DNA from: Epiperipatus broadwayi
Taxonomy: Eukaryota > Onychophora > Udeonychophora > Euonychophora > Peripatidae
NCBI GenBank assembly: GCA_028023455.1
Contig: JAQFVV010012988.1
Span: forward strand, 60,001 to 124,000
Direction: 5' to 3'
DNA: 64,000 nt
Part shown: one piece after another, positions 25,801 through 37,892 of the stretch
Position numbering within the stretch: position 1 is the stretch's first letter
How the letters are laid out: each line of letters begins with the position of its first letter
Made by a program: the position numbers and the translations under genes
The notes under the pieces: generated by a model
What the model saw: the letters and a program-made list of their open reading frames with translations, nothing else
Told to the model about the DNA's origin: nothing
Database searches by the model: none

Positions 25801-27136
25801 GTCAATAGTAATTAGCTTTTAAAATTATATACTGTCCAAAATACTACTTTTCTCCATCTCGTAATTTTCCGAACTAATCCAGCGTTTGTCATATTTCTAA
25901 GGTAAAGTTTCCGATATATTTTCACTATATATGATGTTCCCATGACTATTTGCTTGTAAATTGAGCTTAATTAGAGACGATCGATAGGGAAAAAATTAAG
26001 TTAACACTGCATGTCTATCATTTAAAACTTTTATAAATTATTTATAATGACACTCTTGTAATTTTAAAATTGATTTTAAGAGCGTCTATCAAATTTACTT
26101 TGCTATTTTTTAATAACACAATTAACTTGAAAAATCAATCACGAAGTCCTCTCCTAACAATTGAACTGAGCTTTTATACCGGAAGAAACTTCCCATTTGA
26201 TTGGTAGATTAAACAATCAACTTTGCTGGCTTATTTACATATTTACCAACAACACAAAATTAAAAATAAATAATGACTTATTTAATATTTAATATTTATT
26301 ACATTATTACATTTTAAAATAATCTTTATCATTTATTTAAATCCATTAAACATTTTTTTTAAAAATATTTTTACCTACTTGATTTTAATTTTAACTTTTA
26401 TAAGATTATTTTTAAATAAACTAAGTATTTTTTATACGTCATATTTTTAAAACAATATTTTAAAATCAGATTTAATATTCTACATTGATTTATCTTTATT
26501 TTATCTCGTGATAACTCACGTATTATTTATAAATTTTATAACATGATTTTTAAAATAGTTCTGCAACTTTACTAAATAACTTCCAAGCATGTGTGTGTAT
26601 ATTTAACTAACATCTGTTCTTTACAACACAAGAAACGCTTGTCATCGTCTAAAAATAAACTAACAATTGCATTTTTTAAAATAAATATTTTTTAAATAAA
26701 TAAGATATTATAATAGATTTTAAAATAATTATCCAATATTATTAAAATCAAATATTAGTCTTCTATTTAAGTACTTACAATAATTAAAATATTTATATTC
26801 TTTTATAATATTATTTTATCAACAATAAACATATGCATTTAATTTTACTTGTCTTTTAAACACTTTTAGCTTTAAATACCTATTTATTAAATATATTAAT
26901 GCAGTATTGATTATGGCCATTTTTCTCCCAACCATATATTATAATCATCATCATTTAAAATGTCTCTCTCAATATCAGCACAATTTCACATATCAAATAC
27001 TCATAGATTGCTTTAATTAAACCTTTTGAAATATTACCATAAGCAAAATTAACATCACATATTCAAATATATCTTAAATTTAAAATTTTTAATAGATTAG
27101 CACAAAATTAGATGGTGACCCATACAAAAGGGCACA
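22885..27136 (-). mobile_element. 4.25-kb element with TGTACCCTT/AAGGGCACA ends in an AT run
   Basis: Both sides are AT dinucleotide runs; ATAT on each side may be the target duplication. The ends form a 9-bp inverted repeat with one mismatch and have the TG...CA form of an LTR. On the minus strand a CCAAT box (26204-26200) lies about 25 bases upstream of TATAAAA (26178-26172), with an initiator-like TCAGTT about 20-25 bases further on. That layout is what a U3/R junction would show. No coding frame of any length exists inside. I read it as a very long solo LTR or a non-autonomous relative; the lack of a second copy in the window leaves this open. Confidence 0.55.
26145..26205 (-). promoter_or_regulatory. 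CCAAT-TATA-initiator promoter-like cluster
   Basis: Minus strand: CTACCAATCAAAT, then GGTATAAAAGC, then CTCAGTTCAATTG. Spacing fits a polymerase II core promoter. Similar CCAAT/TATA pairs occur in the 2.25-kb LTRs and at 43398-43450. Confidence 0.5.
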
Positions 27137-27245
27137 ATATATATATATATATATATATAATTACTACAGTTTATTTGATAAGTGTTACATACGCTGTCCT
27201 CATAACTTTGACACAAATCACTTAATGAAAATATGTTAATGTTTT

Positions 27246-27404
27246 TTATTAGTCATTCATTAGACTAGAGATTATCTAACAATAAATAATATTTCTGTAG
27301 TTTTAATTTTTACTACAATACTCTCACACACGGTGTAGTGAAAATTATACTACAGAAATATTTTTCATTATTGGATAATCTCTAATCTAATGAATGACAA
27401 ATAA
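27246..27404. repeat. Hairpin (MITE-like) element
   Basis: Arms of about 70 bp (TTATTAGTCATTCATTAGAC...ATATTTCTGTAG and its reverse complement) surround a short centre with CTCTCACACACGG. Pairing is good with scattered mismatches. No target duplication was identified. It lies about 110 bp right of the 22885-27136 element. Confidence 0.7.
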
Positions 27405-30400
27405 GAATTATCTTCAAATGTTGTTTTTGATCTTATAAAGGAAACATATTTAGACAATGATAATTTCAACAAGGGACATCTGATCCTTGGAAACAATGTG
27501 ACAGTCTCATGTTATTCAGTCTCAAACATCCTAGACAGAATTACTAAGCATTTCTTTGAATTACTTTGTAAATAATTCAACATAAATAATGTAATATTAG
27601 AATTAAAGAGCACTGAAGAATATTCAATATTTTGAAGTATTGAGCTCTCTAATATGTCTCTATTAAACTTAATTCTATGTAATATTAGGATTTGATATTA
27701 TGAAATGTTGAATTTAATATAAACAGCACTTGGAAAATTCACTGTTTCAAAATGTTACATATTAGTTAGTGCTATTTATTTCCAATATTTAAGGAAAAAT
27801 TCAGTAATGTCAAGAGTTATTAGAATGAATCTTTAATAAATCTGTCTTGTGTTTATAAATTAAGACTGATTTATATGAAGCTGTTTTAACAAACTCCATG
27901 GTCATGGAAATATTACTATTAACTTTTATTTACTTCACAGATAGACTTTGATACTCTGAAACATTAAATTAAATTTATGTACGTGATACTTAAAAGTGTT
28001 TGAGACTTCAAATTATATATATATAAATAAAAAACGTAATGGGGAACTATATTTAACAATGGTGTCATTAGAATAACTTTCAAATACTATTAACAACATT
28101 GAGACTAAACTAGTTCATTCTAGTAATCAGTAATATCTTTTTGCCTTTAGTTTAATTAAATAAAAGATATAAATGTGGGTCCTAGTGTAGTTCATGGAAA
28201 ATGTCATGAAAAACCATGTAGAGTATTAAATTAAATAAATAACATATTTCAATAAAATAACATTTGCCTTTAAGTAGGCAATAGATGTTATTATGTGGTC
28301 ATTGCTAAGATGTAAAAAGTTGTAAAAATAAATGAATTAACAATTGTAAAAGTAGTAAAACATGAAATTAAAGAATAAAATAAAGTTAAAAACTACATTT
28401 TTGTTGCATCAGAATAAAAATGGCAATCAAACTAAAAGTGACGAAAGCCTATTCATTGGATTTAAATGTAGTTGACAGTTTTTATTTATATAAATAAATT
28501 GTTTTATATGTTTGCATGAAGTTTTGTGATGGTGGTATTTTAGATGTGGATAATATGTTAGACTATTTTCATTATCTATCATTAAATGTTGAATGTCTAG
28601 AAAAATTTTAAACTATTTTTTACATAATAAGTTACAAGTGTACACTTTCTAGTGATGCCAATTTTAAACATTCATTTTTTTTAAAAAATGTATGAAAAAA
28701 AATATCTAAACAAAATTTTTACCTGTAACAATGGTGAACATCACTATTGAATACAATTCACCTACTCATAAAGTGAAAATAATGAAATATTAGATATTAG
28801 AATTTTATGAAGATATATATAAAATTAGTTATCATAAAAAAAAAAACAATTTCTAAAAGTTAATAAATTATTGATTGTTAATAAAATTTTAAAGAGTATT
28901 TTATTTACTGTTTTAACAAAAGTGATTTTTTTTTACTCAGAAGAAACTTCTGTTGACTGCTACAACAAATGTTCTAAGAATTGTATTTTTAAAAATAAAG
29001 TGTTTTCAAAGACAATATTCTATTTTTAACATAGTTTTTGGTTTAAAAATAAGTTTTTTACAAAAAGATTGCATTATAATCATTAATTTGTAAATCAATT
29101 ACATTTTTCTTTACAATTCTACAATATTCAGTAATTCAGCCTGAAGCTACCAATTAGATAATTAGACACCTCATTCATAGCTTTATATTAACAGTAGGCT
29201 ATTGCCAATCATGCAAAAAGTCCAAATAATGCTGACATCTTCAGGATTTAAAAAAATAGGTTAAATTATAGAAGTGGGTAAAAAGGAGAGCTGCAAACTA
29301 CTAGAAAATCATAATATAATGTTATAGATAGACTTAAAACAATATAGAAAAGGTAGCACCATCGTAATGCCTAAAATGTCCAAAATCTGAGGGGTGTCAC
29401 CATTAATAAGTTAAAAGATTTATTTTGATTAATAAAACAATGGATTTCTTCTTATTTAAAACTTTGTAGCAAACATAAATACAAGATATCTTAAATGTGA
29501 ATATATATATATTAATAACATTTACAACCATCACTTAAACAATAATTAATGTTATATTATACGTATTGTCAAATGCTAAGAAGGAGCGTATGCCATTTAC
29601 TACAAAAACGATTACTATTTAAATGGTAGTTTGAACTATATTGAACAGTCAGACTGAAGGCATTCAATCAGGGAAATTTTTAAAAAATGCACTATAGTTG
29701 TATTTTTTTTAATTTCTTTGTAGAGCCATCTAGTCAGATATTTTGCTATTTTTTTAATTCATAATTTCACTTTTTTTTCAACTATTAATTAATTAATTAA
29801 AAACAGAATCAAAAAAGATCAGGAAAATCAAATAGCAGCTATGTAAAAAAGCTTTAACCTGTGAACTGCACTTTACAGTCACTTTCCTACATGGCTTTAC
29901 ATCACTCTCAAAGTGCTATTTTTAATGTTAATTTGCTCATTTTACAGTTATTTTATCAAGAAAATTATACTGAATAATTCTGTCATCTTTAGAATTTATT
30001 TAGAACCAATACATAATATCTAAATTTAATGGTATAACAAAGATGTAAGCATTACCTTTCAAAGTGCTGATTGTTTGTTTCTTCTGTTTCAGTAGTGTTC
30101 ACTTCTCAATAAATTTTGACAGTTCAATTTTTTTTATTTTTCAAGTAAAAACATATATTTTAGAACCTTTTTTTGACACATTAATGATTTTTTTCACAAA
30201 ATATGTGTGAAACATAAATTATTTTAGAAAACAAATTCAGATTTTAGTAGAAAATGTTTACTTTTACAAGAAGGCAAATTGACAAAGAAAGTCAACAATG
30301 TTGAGTTTCATTTTATAATTGGATAACAGATGTACATTTATGTTTACCACTATATATTATTTTCGTCTTCTCTTGTAGTAGCATTTATCATAAATAAAAT

Positions 30401-31133
30401 AAAAAAGCTTGTTTAGAGCTATTAGCACGCTCTTAATTTTACATATTTGTAAGTGCAAGCTATATATAAGTCATGATCTGACTTGTTATTATTACTATTA
30501 TCAATTATAAATATAAATTTATTTTTAAAAAAACTTTCCTTCACTTTAATAATGTAATGATTGATTAATTTGATTTTAGAAACTACACTAAAATAAATGT
30601 AGTTTTAAAAGATAAATATATTTTTACTTCCGATACCGTAATTGTCCAACAAAAGTTTGGAACTTTAACAGAATCTGCCAATAGGGATTTGGAACTATTA
30701 AAGAGTTAAATACTTTTCTTTGATTGGCATTTTTCTTTTACACTGATGTTCACATATTTTGTAAGTTATTGCAAGTTACCTGTGGAATTACTAAGAAAAC
30801 ATTTTTTGTGAAGTTTATTAAGATTCATGATTTTTTTGGCACAATATTTGTATAACAATTATTACAAATCATTATTATACTCTTTTTATACATGTATATT
30901 TTATTTTTAAAAATAGAAGGTAATAAATCACAGTATTTTTATCAACCCATATTATGAAAATAATAGCCAATTTATCATTTCCATGACTATCTTAAAATAA
31001 TTTGAAATTTTGTTAAAAAATAGAAAACAATTTTAATATTTTAAAGCAGAATTTCATAGATTTATCAAAGTTTAATATGACATCATTCACTTTTTGAAAA
31101 CAAATTGCAATTAAAAAAAATCCATTCATTAGA
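27405..31133. other. Long non-coding stretch
   Basis: About 3.7 kb in which I recognise no gene, RNA or strong repeat. Only short AT runs (about 28015 and 29500) and homopolymers stand out. Confidence 0.5.
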
Positions 31134-31255
31134 AAATCTCTCCAAACAGTAGTGCCACCTAGTACAAACCATAGTAATCAATGAGTGCTAGAAGGTTTAT
31201 GCATTCATTGATTACTACACCTGGCACTGGGTGGCACTACCATTTGGAGAGATTT
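31134..31255. repeat. R2 hairpin: two facing R2 arms
   Basis: AAATCTCTCCAAACAGTAGT...ATAGTAATCAATGA faces TCATTGATTACTAC...TTTGGAGAGATTT. Arms are about 54 bp with few mismatches. Confidence 0.8.
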
Positions 31256-31330
31256 GGTATTCTTTTAACAGCTTGTGCAAGAATAGGAAGTGGTGGTCAT
31301 GTGATGTTCTATTGGTTGAATACCAATCCT
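31187..31330 (+). repeat. R2 dispersed short repeat
   Basis: Runs from GTGCTAGAAGG through CATTGATTACTA, TGGCACTGGGTGGCACTAC, TTTGGAGAGATTTG and TTTTAACAGCTTGTGCAAGA to GTGGTCATGTGATGTTCTA. The same order recurs at 31610-31735, and the second half recurs at 61392-61479 as a bounded insertion. Confidence 0.75.
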
Positions 31331-31609
31331 TCCTATAGGATGATGATGACTATAGCTATTTACAACCAAACCCATCAAAATGTATAGATACTGAACTGAA
31401 TTCAGATTTATATAAGTGAATGAGTTTGGATTGAAAACATTTTTGTTTTCATTTTGTACTCATAGCTTTATAGTTAACTAAAAAGGTAAAAGGTGGCTGA
31501 TGGAAGCCTGCATTAAATCTAAACATCTAAGTGCAGTGCTCTCAGACTCAAGGTGCATCACTGATAGAAAGTAGTTTGGGTATATTGGAAGAATAAGTAC
31601 TAGAAAGGG

Positions 31610-31735
31610 ACTTTGAGGTGTAAACCTTCTAGAATTCATTGATTACTATGGCTTGCACTGGATGGCACTATACTATTTGGAGAGATTTGCTACTGTTTTA
31701 ACAGCTTTTATAAACATAGGGAATGCTTTAATAGG
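31610..31735 (+). repeat. R2 copy, second
   Basis: TTCTAGAATTCATTGATTAC, CTTGCACTGGATGGCACTA, ATTTGGAGAGATTTGCTACT and TTTTAACAGCTTTTATAAAC match the R2 order, with more decay at the 3' end. Confidence 0.7.
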
Positions 31736-31879
31736 AATATCTCTGCTCTGCTCTCCATTCGATGATGAAATTCTCTATTGTTATGATAATCTCATTTTTT
31801 TAATATTTGCAAAGGTTTATACATTTTTAGAATTTTTTTTTCATTTGAAAATATATATTACAATCAAACCAAGTTAAAC

Positions 31880-34800
31880 TCATTGAATTCTGATGTAGAA
31901 AATTAGTTTGATACTAAAATCAAAGGTTGAAAGGTTACAAAAAGTCTCACTAGGGAGACAATTAAAGTTGGCGATGTGCAGGAGGGTTAGCATTATATAT
32001 ATATAAATGATCTACTCAAAAAAATTTAAATAAACCAGCCAATCAAATCATTGATAGAACACCCCTTTAGACATCATAATAAAGTAGTTAACCAATCATC
32101 TCTTATAAGACAATTTTTAACAGATTTTAGTATTGTTCAGTCAGTTGACTACAGATTTCTTACTATTACTCCAAACTAAGATATAATGATCTCATTGGTA
32201 ATTTGGTTGTCTAGTTTGTCCAAAGTCTGAGAATTTTATTCATTACTTCCAGTTCAGCAATACAATTGTATGTATGTCTGTGTGTACATAGTGAGAGAGA
32301 AAAGAGTTTTATAATATAGTAGTAATGCATTTTCCTCTATTTCTATGACCTAGAGTTCAAATTTTAAGCAAAATTTGAATGTTTTAAAGTTTTATTGAGG
32401 TTTTTTTTTTTTTTTTTGGGGGGGGGAGAAGCCAATAGTTAATCTAGCTAAACATTAAGTATAGATCAAAAATATTTTTTTAGCTTTTTTTTTTAAACTG
32501 GAAATCTTATTTATTTTATTTCTTTGAAAGACGGAGGGGGTGGGAATTGGATCGTTAAAAGGCTTTTGCCCTGCATTGATTATTTAAAGACCGTTTTCTT
32601 TTATATATATTTAACAACTTTTCATAAAGGATTGTGATCATAAATAAGTGATTGACCTTTAAAAGCGAAGGGGTTAAAAATATATAGAAAACTGCCATTT
32701 CATTAAATCACATTAAACTATTAAAAACTTCAGCTAAAAAGAGACATTATCAAGACGATTCAATTTTTTAAAATTATGTTTAATAGCTTAAATATTTTTG
32801 AAGTATTTAGATGGAGATATGTCTGGTCTTAAGATAAATTTGATTAATTTATTTATATTTGATTTGCAGTTGAAGTTAGTTTTTCAGTTCAACTAAGGAC
32901 TTACAGAAAATGTTTTGAAAATAATTTTTAATGAAACTTAAGATAATAAATTGGTTTTGCTTAAGATAAAGATAAATAGCCTTTAAATATTCTACAGTTG
33001 GGCAATGGATCTTTCACAGCCTCCTATAGAGGAATGATTAAAAAAAGTTTTAATGGACCGTTTGTGGCCTCCCTAAAGCTTCACTTATCAATTACTGAAT
33101 TTGAGAGATTTTCAACCATTGTTCATTGTTTAACTAAAACAGCCAGACACTCATTTACTGACCAGTATCTAAGCTAACCACCACTAATTACCTGTAAAAA
33201 AAAAAAAATGCAATTGGAATTTGAACAAACTTTACATTTTTCTGACACAAGTATCTTTCATTAATAGAACAATCTGTATATTGGAAAATAATTTATACTT
33301 GAAAAAGTTTATATCAGTTAAAATGGATGCAACAAAACAAAATAAGCTGAATAATTAAAGTGTTGTAAAGTGCTTTTCATAGGCTTGGTGTGACATCTAA
33401 TTTAATAGATGTTCATGCATAAAAGAAACATGATTCATCTGCATCTTTTGCCTGGTGGAATTGATGATTTCAAAGCTGAATTTTGAATAGTAAAATAAAT
33501 ATTACATATGATATAAAATAAAATAGAAATATGCATTTCTGAAATCAAAGGAATTGGAAATTGCATTGATATTACAAGTGTCATTGTAAAAATTAAACAA
33601 TTTACATGAAGATTGGGTGGATGGGCACTTAGGAAAAAAAATATAATAATAAAAATATATAAACATTAAAAAATTTTCTCAGAACTTTCAAAAATTGGAT
33701 GACACCATAAGAAAGATTGGCAGATTTTAAGAAAAATGAAGTCTTTTGAAAGATCTTTGTACAGAAGTAGAATGGATCCCCCTCCCCCTGAAGTAAATAA
33801 CTAATGCATAATATAATATATACAGAGAAATACTTCATGGGAAAATCACATCCAGATGCATTTGTAGAATATGTTTGTTCCATGAAGTATTTATATTCCT
33901 AAACATTACATATTTAATCAGCAATAAAAATCATTTGTGTGAGATTAAAATTACTAGGATTTAATTTAAATTAATATTTGAAACAGAAAGTGGCTTGATT
34001 GATTTGTAAACTAAGACTACAGATAATATAAAGTTCCAGCCTTTTTGGCTTTCAATGTTGATTTACTTACAATATATACCATTGAAAAACAGATGAAAGA
34101 ATATATCTCCTTTTCTCAGACAAAATGGATTGGGTCTGATATACAAAAGAGAAAACATATTTATTTAAAAATTGTTCTTTAAAATCTGCATGCAAATTTG
34201 TCCTTGTAATTTATTCAGTTGCGATTGGTGCATGAATCATTTATATGCCTAAATGTTATGTATTTAATCAGCAAAAGTCATTTATATGCAATTAGAATTA
34301 TTAGTATAAAGAGAAAAGAGAGGAATCAGAGAGGGGGGTATTAATATGCAATAATGCATTCTGGGAGTTAATTATACTCATTTTATATTTAAAAGACATT
34401 GATAATAATTATGGTACAACTATGGAAAACATTTCTGCCATTTATTTATTACATAATATTAAGACTATAAATATGTATATTAAAATCAATATTCTTTAAA
34501 TATTAATGGTGACCTTGACTAAGGTATTATAATCAATAATAAATCATTTTGGTAGTGGATAAGAGACAGTTTTTGTCAATTAATGACTCAAATTTACAAA
34601 TGCTTGTTCATTTGTATATCAAAATGGTTTCTTTCTTCAAGTGTGATGACAGAAAAAGAAAGGTCAAGGAGGTGTGCTTTATTGCCAAATGTAGAAATGT
34701 AATAAACAAAAGAGAAAATGCTGTACAATTACCTAATAAATGGAATATTTAAATGGGCTAATTTAAATAAAAATGCATGCATAATTACAGTATAAATAAA

Positions 34801-35339
34801 GCAGCAACAATAATTAATTTAAGAGAGCTATGATTATTGTGAACTTTACCGAAAGTGCACTCAGCATAGATTATGAAGAAGAAAGAAACCACTTTGTTAT
34901 GCAGATGAACAAATGAACAAATATTTGCAAATTCGAATTATAAAAACAAACAAAGAGAATTAATGACTGTATGCTTATGCAGCCATAATTAGGAACTGTT
35001 CTGCTTTCACAAATATATATTAAAAGAAAATTTAAAAAATCACAAAATATTATTATGACTCCAGTGAATGGTCCATCTAGTTAAAAAAAAGTAATATCAG
35101 ATATAGGAATAGTCATAATAATACAAATTATTTTCAATACTTGTCCAAATTGAACCTTTTAAGACCTGAAATAAGATTGCATTTGTAGACAAGTTCTTGG
35201 CTAAGATTTTAGACTTTGATATATTTTTTTCATTTAAATTTTCTTTTAGAGGAATAACTATTTGATATTTAGTTAATTTCAAGCTCTTTTAAAAAACCTG
35301 TTCATGAGTAAATAAGTCTTCATGGTGTAGGTTTACTAT
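31880..35339. other. Long non-coding stretch
   Basis: About 3.5 kb with no gene recognised. A T16-G9 homopolymer block lies near 32400-32428. Open frames of 67-84 codons are low in complexity and unsupported. Confidence 0.5.
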
Positions 35340-36115
35340 TAAATTATATTTGGTATCTGCCTACTGATTTAGATTATCTCATAGATTATCTCAAAAACCA
35401 TGTCAAAAAATTCAACAATAATTACTTTTACTATGAGAATAAATTTGCCACCAGAAATAATATCTCCAAGCTTTTAGGCACCACACAAGATTCTAATGCT
35501 AACATTCGTAGAACTTGTTTACTCTGTGGCTCAGTCCTCCTCTCCAGTATGGTGCAGAAGTACACATACTAATCTCATGGTTACTTAAATCAGTGAAACA
35601 TTGTATATTATTTGTGGCACTCTTAAATCAACATCCATAGAATGGCTACCTGTACTCTCCAATATCCCATTTAACCTCAGACACAGTTTCACAACTATAA
35701 ATGAGTTCAACAAGTTTGTTGAACTACCAAATCATTTGACCATTCTCATTCTGATCCATCTCCCAAATATAGGCTAAAATCAAGGCAGCCCTTCAGGTCT
35801 ACTGGGAATTTTTAGAATCCACCCCATTGTATATTATCAGCATGTGGATCTGTGACTGGAATAACTCCAACATAAATAATCACATTTTAATAGCTGACCT
35901 TATCCTTTGAGTACCTGAGTTCTTCCCCAAACAAACTTGGGTCAAAGATTAGCAGAATCAGACTGAGCCAGGGTAGATGTGGTTATATGTTGCACAAGTG
36001 GGCATTTATAGACCCTCCAAACTTTAAGTGTGGACTACCACAAACCATGATACATATTTACAAGGAGTGTCCAATTACCATGTCCCTAGTGGCCACTTTA
36101 ACCTACATATCTTGG
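35340..36115 (+). pseudogene. LINE-C 3' end (RT ORF C-terminus), frameshifted
   Basis: Fragments in order: ISKLLGTTQDSNANIRRT (matching the usual KLAGTTWGA-LR motif after the RT domain), GTLKSTSIEWLPVLSNIPF-LR (matching T--EWLPVL-NI-P--LR), then RLSQGRCGYMLHKW and CGLPQTMIHIYKECP (the terminal CG--QT--HI---CP zinc-binding tail). These are standard landmarks of one class of invertebrate non-LTR retrotransposon ORF2. Frames shift several times, so it is an old remnant. RT palm motifs are not present here. Confidence 0.75.
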
Positions 36116-36539
36116 GGGGGGGGGCAGCTCTTGATTAGTTAAGAACATCAGTGTTGAATTTTGATGTGCTAATACTATATGCTAAATAAATAAATAAATA
36201 ATGAGACTGTAACTAATAATAGAATACAATGTAGATGTATAATTAGGCTAATTGTTGAATTCTTTCCATAAAAAAAAAATCAAATGCACAAGTTAAAAAA
36301 CAGCAAAGCAATATGTCAAATAATAAGACTGTCATGTGATATGCATGGAACAAGTTGTATTCAAAGATCGATTTGTACAATCATCAAAAAGCTCATCTAT
36401 ATTTTTTAATATTTATATATCTCTAATCCCTCTCCCCCACCACCCCCACGAAACTACAATAGCTGTACTGTTTACAATAACTCTGAATGAATAAATATGT
36501 AGATACAATGTTAAAAATTCGATAAATAAGTTTTTTATT
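36116..36539. other. Non-coding stretch
   Basis: Holds a G run (36114-36124), an AATA run and little else. Confidence 0.4.
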
Positions 36540-37010
36540 GTTTATTTAATTAGAGGGAATTTGAACCCAGACTTTCAAGTTTCCTTCAGTCATCCATTCC
36601 ATCTTAAACAACTGATACACTTAACCACATACATGTGGAAAATATAAATGATCATTATATGTATTTCATGCTGAAACAGTACTTATCAATTGGTCCAGAT
36701 CATTATCTCCCACACATATATACAATCAGTGCTCAGTTTATATAAAAATAGAAAATTTTCAAACTTTAATGAACAAGCTTTAATCCACTCCACTCCCCAA
36801 CTTTTCAGCCATTCATATATATACATGTATGGGAGATGATGATCCAGATCAACTGATGACTGCTTGTTCAATACGAAATGTGTATATTGGAGCTCATTTA
36901 TCTTTCTCACATGTATGTAGTCGTGTGTATCGGTTGTAGAGAATGATGCAGGACGCATGGAAGTCTGGGTTCAAATTCCCTCTAATTATATCTAGTTTAA
37001 GTAGATATAC
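36540..37010. repeat. R1 repeat, palindromic copy
   Basis: The left arm starts GAGGGAATTTGAACCCAGAC and the right arm ends GGGTTCAAATTCCCTCTAATT, its near reverse complement. Between them are the R1 words TCAATTGGTCCAGATCATTA, ACAATCAGTGCTCA and GGAGATGATGATCCAGATCA. The whole copy is an imperfect palindrome of about 470 bp. Confidence 0.85.
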
Positions 37011-37626
37011 TATACTTATATTTAAATATTAATCGTTTATTTAAAAATGCGTAATCCTTAGAAACAAATGTAAATACTTTGAATACTAAATATGCTCTCT
37101 AAATTATATATGTAAATAAAACAATAGCAAATGACTTCTGAGACATAACAATGATCGTGCTTACGCGTTAACAAATATAAATAGGAAACAGATGGCCACC
37201 CCTTTCTTCAGCTTAGTTTAAATAACATACTAGCTTAAAAAAGAGTGACCGCCCTTTTCTTCTTTACGCTTATTAACGTATTAGCTCCATTGTCCCTTCT
37301 ATTTAAATTGAATGTAAATATTTGTTGAATAATTAATTATGGTAAGATTTTTTATATATTTTAAACAAATAAGTCTTTTAAATAGATAATAAATTATAAA
37401 TATAATTATGGTGACATATTTATATAACTGTGAGTAACAAAAAAATTAATAAAAATAAAATAAATAAATGAAATAAAAATAATATATATTGTAACCAATA
37501 AAAATGGAGCAGAGATGCACAGAGAGACTCTATCACGGTGTGATTACGTATCCATCAGACCATCACACTAATAAATGACCAAATTTATAATTAATAATTT
37601 GTTAAGTGAATACTCATTACCTAAGT
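37011..37626. other. Non-coding stretch
   Basis: No gene. An ATATAT-TGTAACC word at about 37483-37495 resembles the left edge of the AT-run insertions, but no right edge was found. Confidence 0.4.
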
Positions 37627-37892
37627 AATATATATTAAGGCTATAACCTTAAGACTATGTGCCTAGATGTGACAATAGGGACCTCTACAAATCTTAACCC
37701 AAGAAATTGTGGACTTAATCACTTAAGTAGCTTCATGCTCTCAAATCAAAATGCTTTAGATTTGCCTATATAATTAAAATGTAGATTGAAGATAAGAGTG
37801 GACACTCTTGCTTTTTAAAGTCATTAATCTTGTGTTAAGATTTGTAGAGCATCTAGGCACATAGTCTTAAGGTTATAGCTTTAATATATATT
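37627..37892. mobile_element. 266-bp hairpin element (MITE-like)
   Basis: Terminal inverted repeats AATATATATTAAGGCTATAA...CCTTAAGACTATGTGCCTAG and reverse complement, then a shared CTCTACAAATCTTAAC further in. The left arm carries a 13-base insertion relative to the right. AT words form the extreme ends, so the target duplication cannot be told from the element. Confidence 0.7.
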
